Positions 20,935-29,489 of a stretch of 64,000 nt of DNA are shown here, one piece after another. The position numbers and the translations under genes were made by a program. The stretch spans positions 310,001 to 374,000 of the forward strand of contig CANGMI010000001.1 in NCBI GenBank assembly GCA_947455195.1. Reading direction: 5' to 3'. This DNA comes from Pseudomonadota bacterium (lineage in GTDB: Bacteria > Pseudomonadota > Gammaproteobacteria > Burkholderiales > SG8-39). The first letter of the stretch is position 1. Each line of letters begins with the position of its first letter. Below the pieces are notes generated by a model, which was not told where the DNA came from, did no database searches, and was given only the letters and a program-made list of their open reading frames with translations.

Positions 20935-21969
20935 ATGTCGATGGCCGATCGCGATGGTTTCATCTGGTATGACGGCAAGATGGTGCCGTGGCGCGAGGCG
21001 AACACCCACGTGCTCACGCATTCGCTGCACTACGGCCTGGCCGTGTTCGAGGGTGTGCGCGCCTACAAGACCGCGGCCGGGACGTCGATCTTTCGCCTGC
21101 GCGAACACACCCAGCGCCTGCTCAATTCGGCGCACATCTATCTGATGAAGATCCCCTACAGTGCCGAGGAACTGATGGCGGCACAACAGGCGGTGGTCAG
21201 TGCCAACCATCTCGACGAGTGCTACATCCGTCCGATCGCCTTCTACGGCTCGGAGAAGATGGGCGTTTCACCCCGCGGCGCACAGGTACACGTCGCCATC
21301 GCGGCATGGCCCTGGGGTGCCTATCTGGGCGATGAGGCCCTCGAGAAGGGCATCCGTGTCAAGACCTCCTCATTCGCGCGCCACCACGTCAACGTGTCGA
21401 TGTGCCGTGCCAAGTACTCGGGCACCTACGCCAATTCGATCCTGGCCAACCTCGAGGCAACACAGGACGGCTATGACGAAGGCTTGCTGCTCGATGTCGA
21501 CGGCTTCGTGGCCGAAGGTTCGGGCGAAAACCTCTTCATGGTCAAGGACGGTGTCCTGTACGAACCCGAACTGAGTTCCGCCCTCATCGGCATCACCCGC
21601 GGCTCGATCATCCGGCTCGCCAACGACATGGGTTACAAGGTCGAGGCACGACGGATCACCCGCGATGACCTGTACATCGCCGACGAAGTCTTCTTCACCG
21701 GTACCGCGGCGGAAGTGACCCCGGTGCGCGAAATCGACAATCGGACCATCGGCAGCGGTGTCCGAGGCCCGATCACGACCAGGCTGCAGAAGGCCTTCTT
21801 CGATGTCGTGAAAGGCCGCAGCAAGGCCTACGCATCGTGGCTGACCCCGGTCGTCGAACCCAAGGCTGGCGCGCGCAAGGCCAAGACCGTGAAGACGGCG
21901 AGCGGCAAGGCCGACGTGGCCAGGCCCGCCAGCAAGCCTGCACGCGCGCGCAAGGCCGCCAAAGCCTGA
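20935..21969 (+). CDS. ilvE: Branched-chain amino acid aminotransferase with Lys/Ala-rich tail
   Basis: PLP-dependent class IV aminotransferase (344 aa) for the last step of Leu/Ile/Val synthesis. The PLP lysine is K160 (CRAKYSG), with HYGLAVFEGVRAY, EGSGENLF and FFTGTAAEVTPV also present. The ordinary enzyme ends near residue 306 (SWLTPV). Here another 38 residues follow, made almost only of K, A, R, P and T with AKTVKTA and ARKAAKA, resembling a histone-H1-like tail. The start MSMADRDG at ATG 20935 is used; MADRDG 6 nt later is possible. The gene lies in the conserved glnE-ilvE-zinc finger-waaF order. Confidence 0.96.
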   Translation: MSMADRDGFIWYDGKMVPWREANTHVLTHSLHYGLAVFEGVRAYKTAAGTSIFRLREHTQRLLNSAHIYLMKIPYSAEELMAAQQAVVSANHLDECYIRPIAFYGSEKMGVSPRGAQVHVAIAAWPWGAYLGDEALEKGIRVKTSSFARHHVNVSMCRAKYSGTYANSILANLEATQDGYDEGLLLDVDGFVAEGSGENLFMVKDGVLYEPELSSALIGITRGSIIRLANDMGYKVEARRITRDDLYIADEVFFTGTAAEVTPVREIDNRTIGSGVRGPITTRLQKAFFDVVKGRSKAYASWLTPVVEPKAGARKAKTVKTASGKADVARPASKPARARKAAKA

Positions 21970-22006
21970 GTCGCGCGGTCATCAACCTGTCAGGGGATCC
22001 CCACCG

Positions 22007-22219
22007 ATGACTCAGCCTGCGAGCCCGGCGCCGATGATCGAAGTCACTGCAGCCGACCTGCCCCTGCACTGTCCGACCGCGCAGATGCCGGCCTGGAGCA
22101 GTCACCCGCGGGTGTTCCTGAAGCTCGCGGCGCAGCCCGGCTCGTCCGGGCTGCAGGCGCGCTGCCCCTACTGCGGCACGCGCTATTCGTTCAATGGTGA
22201 ACTGCCGCACGGACACTGA
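22007..22219 (+). CDS. Small zinc-finger domain protein (NDUFS6-like)
   Basis: 70-aa protein with CPYCGTRYSF near the C-terminus and an earlier Cys (LPLHCP) and His (SSHPRVF), the C-H-C-C zinc site of the small family found between ilvE and waaF in Burkholderiales. Related to the zinc-binding domain of the complex I accessory subunit NDUFS6; the bacterial role is not established. Starts 37 bp after ilvE and ends 10 bp before the preferred waaF start. Confidence 0.87.
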   Translation: MTQPASPAPMIEVTAADLPLHCPTAQMPAWSSHPRVFLKLAAQPGSSGLQARCPYCGTRYSFNGELPHGH

Positions 22220-22229
22220 GGCCAGCGCG

Positions 22230-23276
22230 TTGCGACGCGCACTGGTCGTGATGCCATCCTGGATCGGCGACACGCTCCTCGCGCAACCGTTGCTCGCGCG
22301 TATTCATGCCCGCCATCCAGGCATCCGGCTCGATGCCCTCGCGCCCGACTGGACAGCACCGCTTCTCGAGCGGATGCCCGAAATTGCCTCGGTGATACCG
22401 AGCGGGCTCGGGCACGGTGACCTGCACCTGGGTCACCGGTACCGGCTTGCCCGATCAATCGCCAGAGCGGGCCACGATGCCGCCTGGGTGCTGCCCAACA
22501 GCCTCAAGTCGGCACTCGTGCCGTGGCTCGCCGGTATCCCGCTGCGCATTGGCTTCACGGGCGAGGCGCGTGTCGGCCTGCTCAATCGGCGCCATCGGCT
22601 CGACAAGGATGCCGTGCCGCTCATGGCCGAACGCTATGCCCAGCTGGCCGAAATGCCGGGCCGCCCGATCGAGCGTCCCTTGCCCGAGACCCGACTACGC
22701 GTCGACACCCGGGCGCGCGATGCGATCCGCGTGCGCCTCGGGCTCACCGACCAGCGACCGATCGTGGCGCTCTGTCCGGGCGCGGAGTATGGTCCTGCCA
22801 AGCGCTGGCCCGCCGAGCACTTCGGCGCACTCGCCACGCGACTGCAGCACCAGGGCGCACAGGTCTGGGTATTCGGCTCGGCGCGCGACCAGCCGATTGC
22901 ACAGTCGGTGATCGCTGCGGCAACACCCGCCGCACGGGCGAACATCACCGACCTGTGCGGACGCACCCGACTGGGCGAAGCCATCGACCTCTTGTCTCTG
23001 GCAAGCGCAGTCGTTGCCAACGACTCGGGGCTGATGCACGTGGCTGCAGCACTGCACAGGCCACTCGTGGCTCTCTACGGCTCATCGAGCCCGAAGCACA
23101 CCCCGCCCCTCGATGCAGGGGCACGCCTGATCTGGCACGCCATCGAATGCAGCCCGTGTTATGCCCGCGAATGCGCGCCGGGGCACTTTCGCTGCATGAA
23201 GGACATCACGGTCGAGGAAGTCGAGCAGGTGCTCGGGGCCCGCCACACCGTGACGGGCCCTTCGCGGCACAGTTGA
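22230..23276 (+). CDS. waaF: Lipopolysaccharide heptosyltransferase II
   Basis: Glycosyltransferase family 9 enzyme (348 aa from TTG 22230) that adds the second heptose to the LPS inner core at the inner membrane. Visible are LRRALVVMPSWIGDTLLAQPLL (N-terminal Rossmann unit), CPGAEYGPAKRWP, and VVANDSGLMHVAAAL with GSSSPKHTPP in the donor domain. I prefer TTG 22230: GAGG lies 8 nt upstream, the N-terminus aligns with the family, and the length equals E. coli WaaF. ATG 22194 (360 aa) would overlap the zinc-finger gene by 26 nt. The stop codon lies in the complement of the rnpB P1 helix. Confidence 0.93.
   Translation: MRRALVVMPSWIGDTLLAQPLLARIHARHPGIRLDALAPDWTAPLLERMPEIASVIPSGLGHGDLHLGHRYRLARSIARAGHDAAWVLPNSLKSALVPWLAGIPLRIGFTGEARVGLLNRRHRLDKDAVPLMAERYAQLAEMPGRPIERPLPETRLRVDTRARDAIRVRLGLTDQRPIVALCPGAEYGPAKRWPAEHFGALATRLQHQGAQVWVFGSARDQPIAQSVIAAATPAARANITDLCGRTRLGEAIDLLSLASAVVANDSGLMHVAAALHRPLVALYGSSSPKHTPPLDAGARLIWHAIECSPCYARECAPGHFRCMKDITVEEVEQVLGARHTVTGPSRHS
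23236..23260 (-). terminator. Hairpin just past the rnpB 3' end, inside waaF
   Basis: GGGCCCG at 23236-23242 and CGGGCCC at 23254-23260 can pair, with an inner CA/TG pair possible. On the minus strand this begins 14 nt after the predicted 3' end of rnpB. There is no clear T-run, so it may act as a processing or pausing structure rather than a classic terminator. Confidence 0.35.
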
Positions 23277-23642
23277 AGTCGGCCGTTAAGCCGGGTTCTG
23301 TCGTGGGCGATCATTCATCTGGGCGGCACGTTACCGTGCCGCTCTAGCCACCAACCCGCGGACTCAGCGGGCCGCCTCGTCGTCCGCCTATTCGGTGTTG
23401 CTCCGGATGGGGTTTACCATGCCAGCCGTGTTGCCACGTCTGCGGTGGGCTCTTACCCCACCGTTTCACCCTTGCCTGATCCCGACAACGCACGCGTTGC
23501 AAGGCCATTGGCGGTCTGCTCTCTGTTGCACTTTCCATCGCCTCGCGGCGTCCGGCCGTTAGCCGGCATCCTGCCCTGTGGAGCCCGGACTTTCCTCCAC
23601 CACGCCAAAACCTGCGTGACAGCGATCGCCTGGCCGACTTCA
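23274..23642 (-). ncRNA. rnpB: RNase P RNA, bacterial class A
   Basis: Catalytic RNA of RNase P, which matures tRNA 5' ends. The minus strand shows the conserved blocks GAGGAAAGTCCGGGCTCC and CAGGGCAGGATGCC near the 5' end, and ACAGAACCCGGCTTA near the 3' end. The P1 helix is explicit: GAAGTCGGCC (complement of 23632-23641) pairs perfectly with GGCCGACTTC (complement of 23275-23284). That fixes the ends to within a few bases and gives about 367 nt. A TACAAT -10 box lies 6-7 nt upstream. The 3' end touches the stop codon of convergent waaF. Confidence 0.97.
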
Positions 23643-23648
23643 CTGTCC

Positions 23649-23654
23649 ATTGTA
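23649..23654 (-). promoter_or_regulatory. rnpB: Probable -10 box of rnpB
   Basis: On the minus strand TACAAT lies 6-7 nt before the first base of the RNase P RNA, a normal -10 distance. It is in the 13-bp space after the DUF3025 stop codon, so the -35 region must lie inside that gene's last codons, where no good TTGACA is seen. Confidence 0.6.
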
Positions 23655-23655
23655 C

Positions 23656-24561
23656 TCAGGGTGCGATCGCTGCGCGGCGAAACACCTGAGGATCATCATA
23701 AAAGGCGGGGTCGGCATTGGCCGCGCACCAGCCCGGTATGCCCATGACCGGCAGGTGCAGCAGAAGGCGGGTACCGGGGGCCGCGCCGGCGCCAGGTCGT
23801 GCGCTCGAGGGGTCCTGCATCACGGGGTCAGGTCCTGCAGCGTCATTCGTCGGGCCTTCATGCGCATCGACACCACCCGCACGCCAATGCCCGACGACCC
23901 GATCAAGCCAGCCTGCCGCCATCGCATCGAGCCACGGGAGCAGCGCCACATCGTCCCCACCGAAGTGCGTTTGATCAACCGGCAACACCAGCACCCGGGC
24001 AGTGAGTCCCTTGCGTGCGGCCCGACCCCGATCGAAAATGGCATGCCCGCACACCGCAAAGCGCATCGAACGGCAGACCGCGGCGCGCCGCTCGACCAGC
24101 AACGTGCGCCAGGCATGGGCAGCGAGTGCCTCGACGAGCGATCGATCGTCACAGGCCAGCAGCATCCCGCTCTCGTCCAGCAAGGTCGCCAGATCGCGCA
24201 ACGCACCCCGCTGCCCCTTCAGCGCCTCGTGCGAAGGGTTCGCCGACAGCGCAGCCACGTGACACCGATTGAGCGACGCCTTGAGTCGGGGAAAGCTCAA
24301 CCATGCGAGTGCGTTGAACAGATCGTGCCAGTCGTTCGGTCGAATCGGCACCACGCCCGTCGAGGCAATACCCCGCTCGTACTCGGCGGCCGCAAGAGGC
24401 CCGCCTGCACGACCAAATCGAAACCCGGCAGGCAACGCCGGCACGCTCTGCACCAGCCCGTTCAGTTCCTCGACCGCGGGGAAACGCTCGGGCGCAAGGC
24501 GCGTCAACCAGCGTGCAATCGGCGCATGCAGGGGCGAATTCACCCAGGCGCCGAGATCCAC
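23656..24561 (-). CDS. DUF3025 family protein
   Basis: Protein of the uncharacterised DUF3025 family (301 aa from GTG 24561). Conserved stretches visible are RPNDWHDLFNALAWLSFPRLKASLN in the middle, HLPVMGIPGWCAAN near the end, and NADPAFYDDPQVFR. The segment before the last block is a Gly/Ala/Pro-rich insert (about residues 235-265) whose DNA includes a GGGGTCAGG-core repeat. The start is uncertain: GTG 24561 has GAAGG 10 nt upstream; TTG 24570 is the other choice. It follows pyrC by 20 bp and its stop is 13 bp from rnpB. Confidence 0.82.
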   Translation of the reverse strand: MDLGAWVNSPLHAPIARWLTRLAPERFPAVEELNGLVQSVPALPAGFRFGRAGGPLAAAEYERGIASTGVVPIRPNDWHDLFNALAWLSFPRLKASLNRCHVAALSANPSHEALKGQRGALRDLATLLDESGMLLACDDRSLVEALAAHAWRTLLVERRAAVCRSMRFAVCGHAIFDRGRAARKGLTARVLVLPVDQTHFGGDDVALLPWLDAMAAGWLDRVVGHWRAGGVDAHEGPTNDAAGPDPVMQDPSSARPGAGAAPGTRLLLHLPVMGIPGWCAANADPAFYDDPQVFRRAAIAP

Positions 24562-24581
24562 CCGGGGCAAGCCTTCGGCCG

Positions 24582-25616
24582 TCAGACCAGCCGCCAGTGC
24601 AAGGTCTGTCCGGCGCGCAGCGGTACCACGGTCGCGTCGGCCATCGGGTAGCTGGCGGGTACGGTCCAGTCTACCCGTTCGAGGGTGACCCGAGCCTCGT
24701 TCGGCGCGAGACCATAGAACCGTGGCCCATGGAGGCTGGCGAAGCCCTCCAGGCGCTCCAGCGCACCGGCCGCCTCGAACGCCTCGGCATAGAGTTCGAT
24801 CGCCGCGTGCGCGCTGTAGACGCCGGCGTGCCCGCAACCCGACTCCTTGTTGGCACGACTGTGGGGTGCACTGTCGGTACCGAGAAAGAAGCGCGGGTTG
24901 CCACTGGTGGCAGCCTCAACCAGTGCCACGCGGTGGGTTTCGCGCTTGAGCACTGGCAGACAGTAGGCGTGCGGCCTGATGCCCCCGTCGAAGATCGCGT
25001 TGCGATTGAGCAGCAGGTGCTGGGCCGTGAGCGTCGCCGCGATCTCGCCGCTCGCCTCGGTGACATAGGCCGCTGCTTCGGCCGTGGTGATGTGCTCGAG
25101 CACGATGCGCAGGCCCGGGAAACGGGCACGCAAGGGTTCGAGCACGGTATCGAGAAACACCCGCTCCCGATCGAAGATGTCGACACCCGGATCGGTGACC
25201 TCGCCATGCATGAGCAGCGGCAGCCCGTGACGCTCCATGGCTTCCAGCGCGGGGCTGGCCCGCTCGATCGCCGTCACACCCGACTCGGAATTCGTGGTGG
25301 CCCCGGCCGGGTAGTACTTGATGGCATGCACGAAGGGGCTGCGGGACGCACGCGCCACCTCTTCCGGTGTGGTGTTGTCCGTGAGATAGAGCGTCATGAG
25401 AGGGTCGAACGTGCTGCCGGGCGGAACGGCCGCCAGGATCTCGCGCCGATAGGCGAGTGCCGCCTCGACGGTCGTGACAGGCGGACGCAGGTTGGGCATG
25501 ACGATGGCACGCGCGAACTGTCGCGCCGCAGCCGGTACCAGGGACAGAAGGGCGGCGCCATCACGCAGGTGGATGTGCCAGTCGTCGGGTCGACGCAAGG
25601 TAAGGATCCGGGTCAT
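24582..25616 (-). CDS. pyrC: Dihydroorotase, class II
   Basis: Zinc amidohydrolase (344 aa) that closes carbamoyl-aspartate to dihydroorotate in pyrimidine synthesis. Metal ligands are visible: HIHLRD (H14, H16), the carboxylated K100 (HAIKYYPAG), H in [15 protein letters not shown], and the aspartate of GTDSAPHSR. Length and N-terminus match E. coli PyrC. ATG 25616 was chosen from [14 protein letters not shown]; the frame is open 30 codons upstream without conservation. Confidence 0.97.
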   Translation of the reverse strand: MTRILTLRRPDDWHIHLRDGAALLSLVPAAARQFARAIVMPNLRPPVTTVEAALAYRREILAAVPPGSTFDPLMTLYLTDNTTPEEVARASRSPFVHAIKYYPAGATTNSESGVTAIERASPALEAMERHGLPLLMHGEVTDPGVDIFDRERVFLDTVLEPLRARFPGLRIVLEHITTAEAAAYVTEASGEIAATLTAQHLLLNRNAIFDGGIRPHAYCLPVLKRETHRVALVEAATSGNPRFFLGTDSAPHSRANKESGCGHAGVYSAHAAIELYAEAFEAAGALERLEGFASLHGPRFYGLAPNEARVTLERVDWTVPASYPMADATVVPLRAGQTLHWRLV

Positions 25617-25730
25617 CAGAGGCTCACAGGCAAGGGGCAGGAAGAGTCGACGTATCGGGGTCGCCGGGCCCGTGCGCGAGCGGGCGATATCACCCGGCGA
25701 CGACAACCGCGCCCAGACGGATTCATGCGA

Positions 25731-26657
25731 TCAGCCCTGTGGCGCATCGGGGTCGGCATCGGGGTCGGGGCTGACAACCGCAGCGGCATCCTCGGCACCC
25801 GCCCCCCGCGCCGACTGGTGCTGCAAGGCGTAGGCATAGAGGTCATTGCGTCGGGCGCCGGTCACCTTCTGCGCCAGGCGCACGGCCTGCGCGAGCGGCA
25901 ACTCTTCGAGCAGGACATCCAGCAGGGACCAGGCCGTCTGCCCACCCTCATCGAGCGCGATGGGCGGGGCCTCGATGACCACCACGAACTCACCCCGAGC
26001 ATGATTGGGATCCGCCGCAAGCCATTCGGGCAGTCGGGCCACTGGCAAACGCACGACCGACTCGAAGCGCTTGGTGAGTTCGCGAGCGATGATCACCGGC
26101 CGGGTCGGCTCGAGGCTCACCACGAGGTCGGCCACGAACGCCTCCAGTCGATGCGGCGACTCGTACGCCACCCAGGCCACCCGCGCCGACTCGAAGGACT
26201 TGATGCTCGCCTGACGCGCACTGGCGCGCGCTGGCAGAAAGCCTGCGAACAGCACGGGGCCGTCAATGCCCGCCACCGACAGCACCGCCGTGAGCGCACT
26301 CGGGCCGGGAATCGGTACCACCGCGTGCCCTGCCGCGCGCACCTCGCGCACCAGGTGGGCACCCGGATCGGAAATGCCCGGCGTACCCGCATCGGAAATG
26401 AGCGCGAGCGATTCGCCCGCCGCCAGTCGCTCGACGATCCGGGCGCCACGGCGCGCTTCGTTGTGCTGGTGCAAAGCGCTCACGGGCGTGGCGATGCCAT
26501 GGTGGCGCAGCAGCGTCGCGCTGACCCGCGTGTCCTCGGCCAGGATGGCATTGACCCCTGCCAGCACCGCGCAGGCGCGGGCCGTGATGTCGGCCAGATT
26601 GCCGATGGGGGTGGCCACCACATACAGGGTGGAGGGGTCTACGCTCGAATTCGACAT
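25731..26657 (-). CDS. rsmI: 16S rRNA 2'-O-ribose C1402 methyltransferase
   Basis: Tetrapyrrole-methylase-fold SAM enzyme (308 aa) that 2'-O-methylates C1402 of 16S rRNA. Visible: TLYVVATPIGNLADIT, LAEDTRVSATLL, ISDAGTPGISDPG and IPGPSALTAVLSVAG, all family signatures. The C-terminus ends in an acidic Asp/Pro-rich tail. ATG 26657 (MSNSSVDPS) is 17 bp from the divergent yraN start, a pairing common in proteobacteria. Confidence 0.95.
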   Translation of the reverse strand: MSNSSVDPSTLYVVATPIGNLADITARACAVLAGVNAILAEDTRVSATLLRHHGIATPVSALHQHNEARRGARIVERLAAGESLALISDAGTPGISDPGAHLVREVRAAGHAVVPIPGPSALTAVLSVAGIDGPVLFAGFLPARASARQASIKSFESARVAWVAYESPHRLEAFVADLVVSLEPTRPVIIARELTKRFESVVRLPVARLPEWLAADPNHARGEFVVVIEAPPIALDEGGQTAWSLLDVLLEELPLAQAVRLAQKVTGARRNDLYAYALQHQSARGAGAEDAAAVVSPDPDADPDAPQG

Positions 26658-26674
26658 GAGCCAATGGTAACCCG

Positions 26675-27031
26675 ATGGGAAAGACGAGCCCCGCAATCGG
26701 CCGCTGCATCGAAACACGCGCCGCAGACCACCTGAGCGCACTGGGCGTCACGATCATCGCGCGCAACGTGCGACGTCGCTGTGGCGAGATCGATCTCATC
26801 GGACGCGAGGGCGCGACGGTGCTTTTCATCGAAGTACGCAAGCGATCGAGCGCGCGCTTCGGTGGCGCAGCCGCCAGCATCACCGGGCGCAAGCAGGCAC
26901 GCATCATTGCGGCCGCCCGTGCCTGGCTGGGGGGGCGAACACCCTTGTGCCGATTCGATGCCATTCTGGTCGATGGCCCCGATGGATCCATCGAGTGGCT
27001 GCGCGATGCGTTCCGGTGTGACGGCCTCTGA
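26675..27031 (+). CDS. yraN: YraN family (UPF0102) nuclease-fold protein
   Basis: 118-aa protein with a restriction-endonuclease-like core: RNVRRRCGEIDLIGREG and LFIEVRKRSSARFG carry the Glu, Asp and Glu-x-Lys positions of that fold. It is widely conserved next to rsmI; the in vivo role is unsettled. Divergent from rsmI by 17 bp, with a 26-bp overlap into the next gene. Confidence 0.92.
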   Translation: MGKTSPAIGRCIETRAADHLSALGVTIIARNVRRRCGEIDLIGREGATVLFIEVRKRSSARFGGAAASITGRKQARIIAAARAWLGGRTPLCRFDAILVDGPDGSIEWLRDAFRCDGL

Positions 27032-27422
27032 GCCGGTAATCGCCGCGCTGATGCTGATCGTGCTGGCAGGCGCTGGTCCGGTCGCGGCGGATGCCCTCAC
27101 CCGACCGTCGTTGCACGGCCCGGCCCTCGTCGTTCAGCGATCACGGGTGGCCGGCCTCATCCACCACGCCGGCCCGGATGTATGGGCCGCCATCGAACCG
27201 GACAGCCTGGTCGACCTCGTGCGGGAAGCCGCCAACCCGCACGACGAGCGGGCAGTGCGCATCGACTGGCGCGGCACCGTGCTGGGCTACCTGCCGCGCC
27301 GTGACAATGAGGCCATTGCCTGGGCACTCGACCGGGGTGAGTCGCTCACCGCACACATCCGGCCAAAACCGGGCCGGCACCGCCGTCGTGTCGCCTTCGA
27401 AATCGAGATCACGCTGCCCTAG
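27006..27422 (+). CDS. Exported HIRAN-domain protein
   Basis: 138-aa protein with a probable signal peptide (residues 1-29, hydrophobic IAALMLIVLAGAG then PVAADA) followed by a HIRAN domain (GLIHHAGPDVW to ESLTAHI, with REAANPHDERAVRIDW and VLGYLPRRDNEAIAW). HIRAN is best known as the 3'-end DNA-binding domain of HLTF/Rad5 helicases. Here it is alone and appears directed to the periplasm. ATG 27006 is inside yraN's last codons and gives a good signal peptide; the same frame is open further upstream but only as a yraN shadow. Confidence 0.82.
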   Translation: MRSGVTASEPVIAALMLIVLAGAGPVAADALTRPSLHGPALVVQRSRVAGLIHHAGPDVWAAIEPDSLVDLVREAANPHDERAVRIDWRGTVLGYLPRRDNEAIAWALDRGESLTAHIRPKPGRHRRRVAFEIEITLP

Positions 27423-27631
27423 CGCGGTGCAGCACGCGATTCGCCCGGGGTGCCGGGCTGGTCATCCGGACCCACGCCGTGCCCGGATGACCGGCCCGCC
27501 CCCCCCGCAAGCCTGCCTGCCTGCCCTTCGATCCAGCGCAGTTTCGTGCGACGTCCGGTTACCGCTGCGGGTGCACAGGACGGACCAGCGCGCTACACTC
27601 GGCAATATTTCTCCTGCCGGATGCCCGAGCC

Positions 27632-28282
27632 ATGACGATGCCGATCTCCCGCCACCGCTCGCCCCCTGGCCTGCGTGCCACACGAACCCTCGCCATTGCG
27701 CTGATGGTGACCTGTACCGCGCTGTCGGGCTGCATCCCTGCCCTCTTCATTGGCGGCGCCAGTGGCGTTGCCTACGTCGCCAATGACCGACGCACCAGCG
27801 ACACGGTCGTGGCCGACCAGCGCATCGAACTGGCCGCGAGTGCTCGCCTGGCAAAGCTCGGTGACGACATCCGGATCAGCACGGTCTCGTTCAACCGCCA
27901 GGTGCTGCTCACGGGTCAGGCGCGCACCGCCGAGATACGCACTCAAGCCGTGCAGTCGATCGCCAGCATCGAAGGGGTACGCCAGGTCTTCAACGAGATC
28001 GCGATATTCGACCCGCTGCGCGAGAGCGGCCTGCCTGCGGATGCCCTCATGAGCACGCAGGTGAAGGCGCGCATGGTCGGCAACGGCATCTTCAACCCGC
28101 TGCACGTGCGGGTGAACTCCGATCGTGGCGTGGTCTACCTGATGGGCCTTGTCACCCGCGGCGAAGCCGACAGTGCCACTCGCATTGCCTCGACCACCCG
28201 CGACGTCACGCGGGTGGTGCGCCTGTTCGAAATCATCCCGGTTGCGCCCGAGGCGGCGCCGAGCCAGAAGGCTGCAGAGTGA
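27632..28282 (+). CDS. dolP: BON-domain outer-membrane lipoprotein (DolP/YraP type)
   Basis: 216-aa lipoprotein: Arg-containing start, hydrophobic segment and lipobox LSGC (Cys at about 34), then two BON domains (RISTVSFNRQVLLTGQ to FNEIAIFD, and VKARMVG to VTRVVRLFEI). DolP keeps outer-membrane integrity in E. coli. TACACT at 27593-27598 is a plausible -10. Its last 50 bp overlap the 3' end of cfa on the other strand. Confidence 0.9.
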   Translation: MTMPISRHRSPPGLRATRTLAIALMVTCTALSGCIPALFIGGASGVAYVANDRRTSDTVVADQRIELAASARLAKLGDDIRISTVSFNRQVLLTGQARTAEIRTQAVQSIASIEGVRQVFNEIAIFDPLRESGLPADALMSTQVKARMVGNGIFNPLHVRVNSDRGVVYLMGLVTRGEADSATRIASTTRDVTRVVRLFEIIPVAPEAAPSQKAAE

Positions 28283-29489
28283 ACTGGGCGACATCGCAGA
28301 TGCCGGCATCGAAACCCGCCTCGCAATAGGCCAGATAGAACTGCCACAGGCGGATGAAGTCGGTGTCGAACCCCAGCGCACGGACGGCCTTCTCCTCGCC
28401 CATGAAGGTGGAGCGCCAGCGGCGCAGTGTCTCGGCGTAATCGCCCCCGAAACGCAAGGTGCGGATGACCTGCAGGTCCTGCGCGGCGGCCTCGGCAGCC
28501 AGACGCGAAGGGCTGGGCAGCATGCCGCCGGGAAACACGTATTGCTGGATGAAGTCGGTACCGCGACGATAGGCCTCGAAGTAGCTGTCGTCGATGGTGA
28601 TGGCCTGCACCAGCGCCACCCCATCTTCGGCGAGGGCACCGCGAATGGCGCCAAAGTAGCGAGGCCAGTAACGCTCACCCACCGCCTCGATCATTTCGAT
28701 CGAGGCGATCCGGTCATAGCGCTCGCGCAGGTCGCGATAATCGCGAATCTGGAAATCGATGCGTTCGGCGCATCGGGCATCACGCGCCGCCGAGCGCGCC
28801 CATTCGGTCTGTGCATCCGAGAGCGATATGCCGGTGACGCTCGCCCCACGGGCGGCAGCCGCGATCGCCAGCGTACCCCAGCCGCAGCCAATCTCGAGCA
28901 TGCGATGCCCGGGCTGGATGCCCAGTTCATCGAGCGCACGAGCCACCTTGGCCCGCTGCGCCACTTCGAGGGTGCGCTCGCGCTGACCCTCGAAGAGCGC
29001 AGCAGAGTAGGTCATCGAAGGGTCGAGCCAGAGTCGGTAGAACGCATTGCCCAGATCGTAATGCGCAAGGATGTTGCGCCGGGCGCCACGGCGGGTGTTG
29101 GCATTGAGCAGGTGCCGGATGCGCAGGACGAGTCCGCCCATCCGCCCGCCATAGATCAGCCGATCGATCGCGTCACGCCCACGCGCCAGCAGGAGCAGGA
29201 GCGCTGCGATGTCATCGGAGTCCCAGTCGCCATCGATGAAAGTGCGCCCCAACCCGACATCACCCGACCGAAGCACCGCGCCAAAAACCCGCCAGTCGTG
29301 AATCCGCATCTGCGCTTCCAGTGCCCCGCTGCCGCAGACGCAGCGCGAACCGTCGGGCAACTGGAGCGTGAGACGCCCGCCCTGCAATCGACCGAGGAGC
29401 GCAATCACCATGCGCGCCGCCCACGGACGACGTCCGCTCGCGGCCCTGCCAGACCCTGCAACCGAGCGATCTTCTGGAACGGAATTCAT
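28233..29489 (-). CDS. cfa: Cyclopropane-fatty-acyl-phospholipid synthase family methyltransferase
   Basis: SAM-dependent enzyme (418 aa) that modifies unsaturated acyl chains of membrane phospholipids, giving a cyclopropane or methyl-branched chain. Shown by HYDLGNAFYRLWLDPSMTYS, the SAM loop LEIGCGWGTLA, MIEAVG (MFEHVG in E. coli Cfa), and YLAYCEAGF near the end. ATG 29489 overlaps the DUF1365 stop by 4 nt, so the gene is the last of the folE2-amine oxidase-DUF1365-cfa operon. In other bacteria this trio is linked to light- or singlet-oxygen-induced lipid changes; the product here is not known. Confidence 0.92.
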   Translation of the reverse strand: MNSVPEDRSVAGSGRAASGRRPWAARMVIALLGRLQGGRLTLQLPDGSRCVCGSGALEAQMRIHDWRVFGAVLRSGDVGLGRTFIDGDWDSDDIAALLLLLARGRDAIDRLIYGGRMGGLVLRIRHLLNANTRRGARRNILAHYDLGNAFYRLWLDPSMTYSAALFEGQRERTLEVAQRAKVARALDELGIQPGHRMLEIGCGWGTLAIAAAARGASVTGISLSDAQTEWARSAARDARCAERIDFQIRDYRDLRERYDRIASIEMIEAVGERYWPRYFGAIRGALAEDGVALVQAITIDDSYFEAYRRGTDFIQQYVFPGGMLPSPSRLAAEAAAQDLQVIRTLRFGGDYAETLRRWRSTFMGEEKAVRALGFDTDFIRLWQFYLAYCEAGFDAGICDVAQFTLQPSGSAPPRAQPG

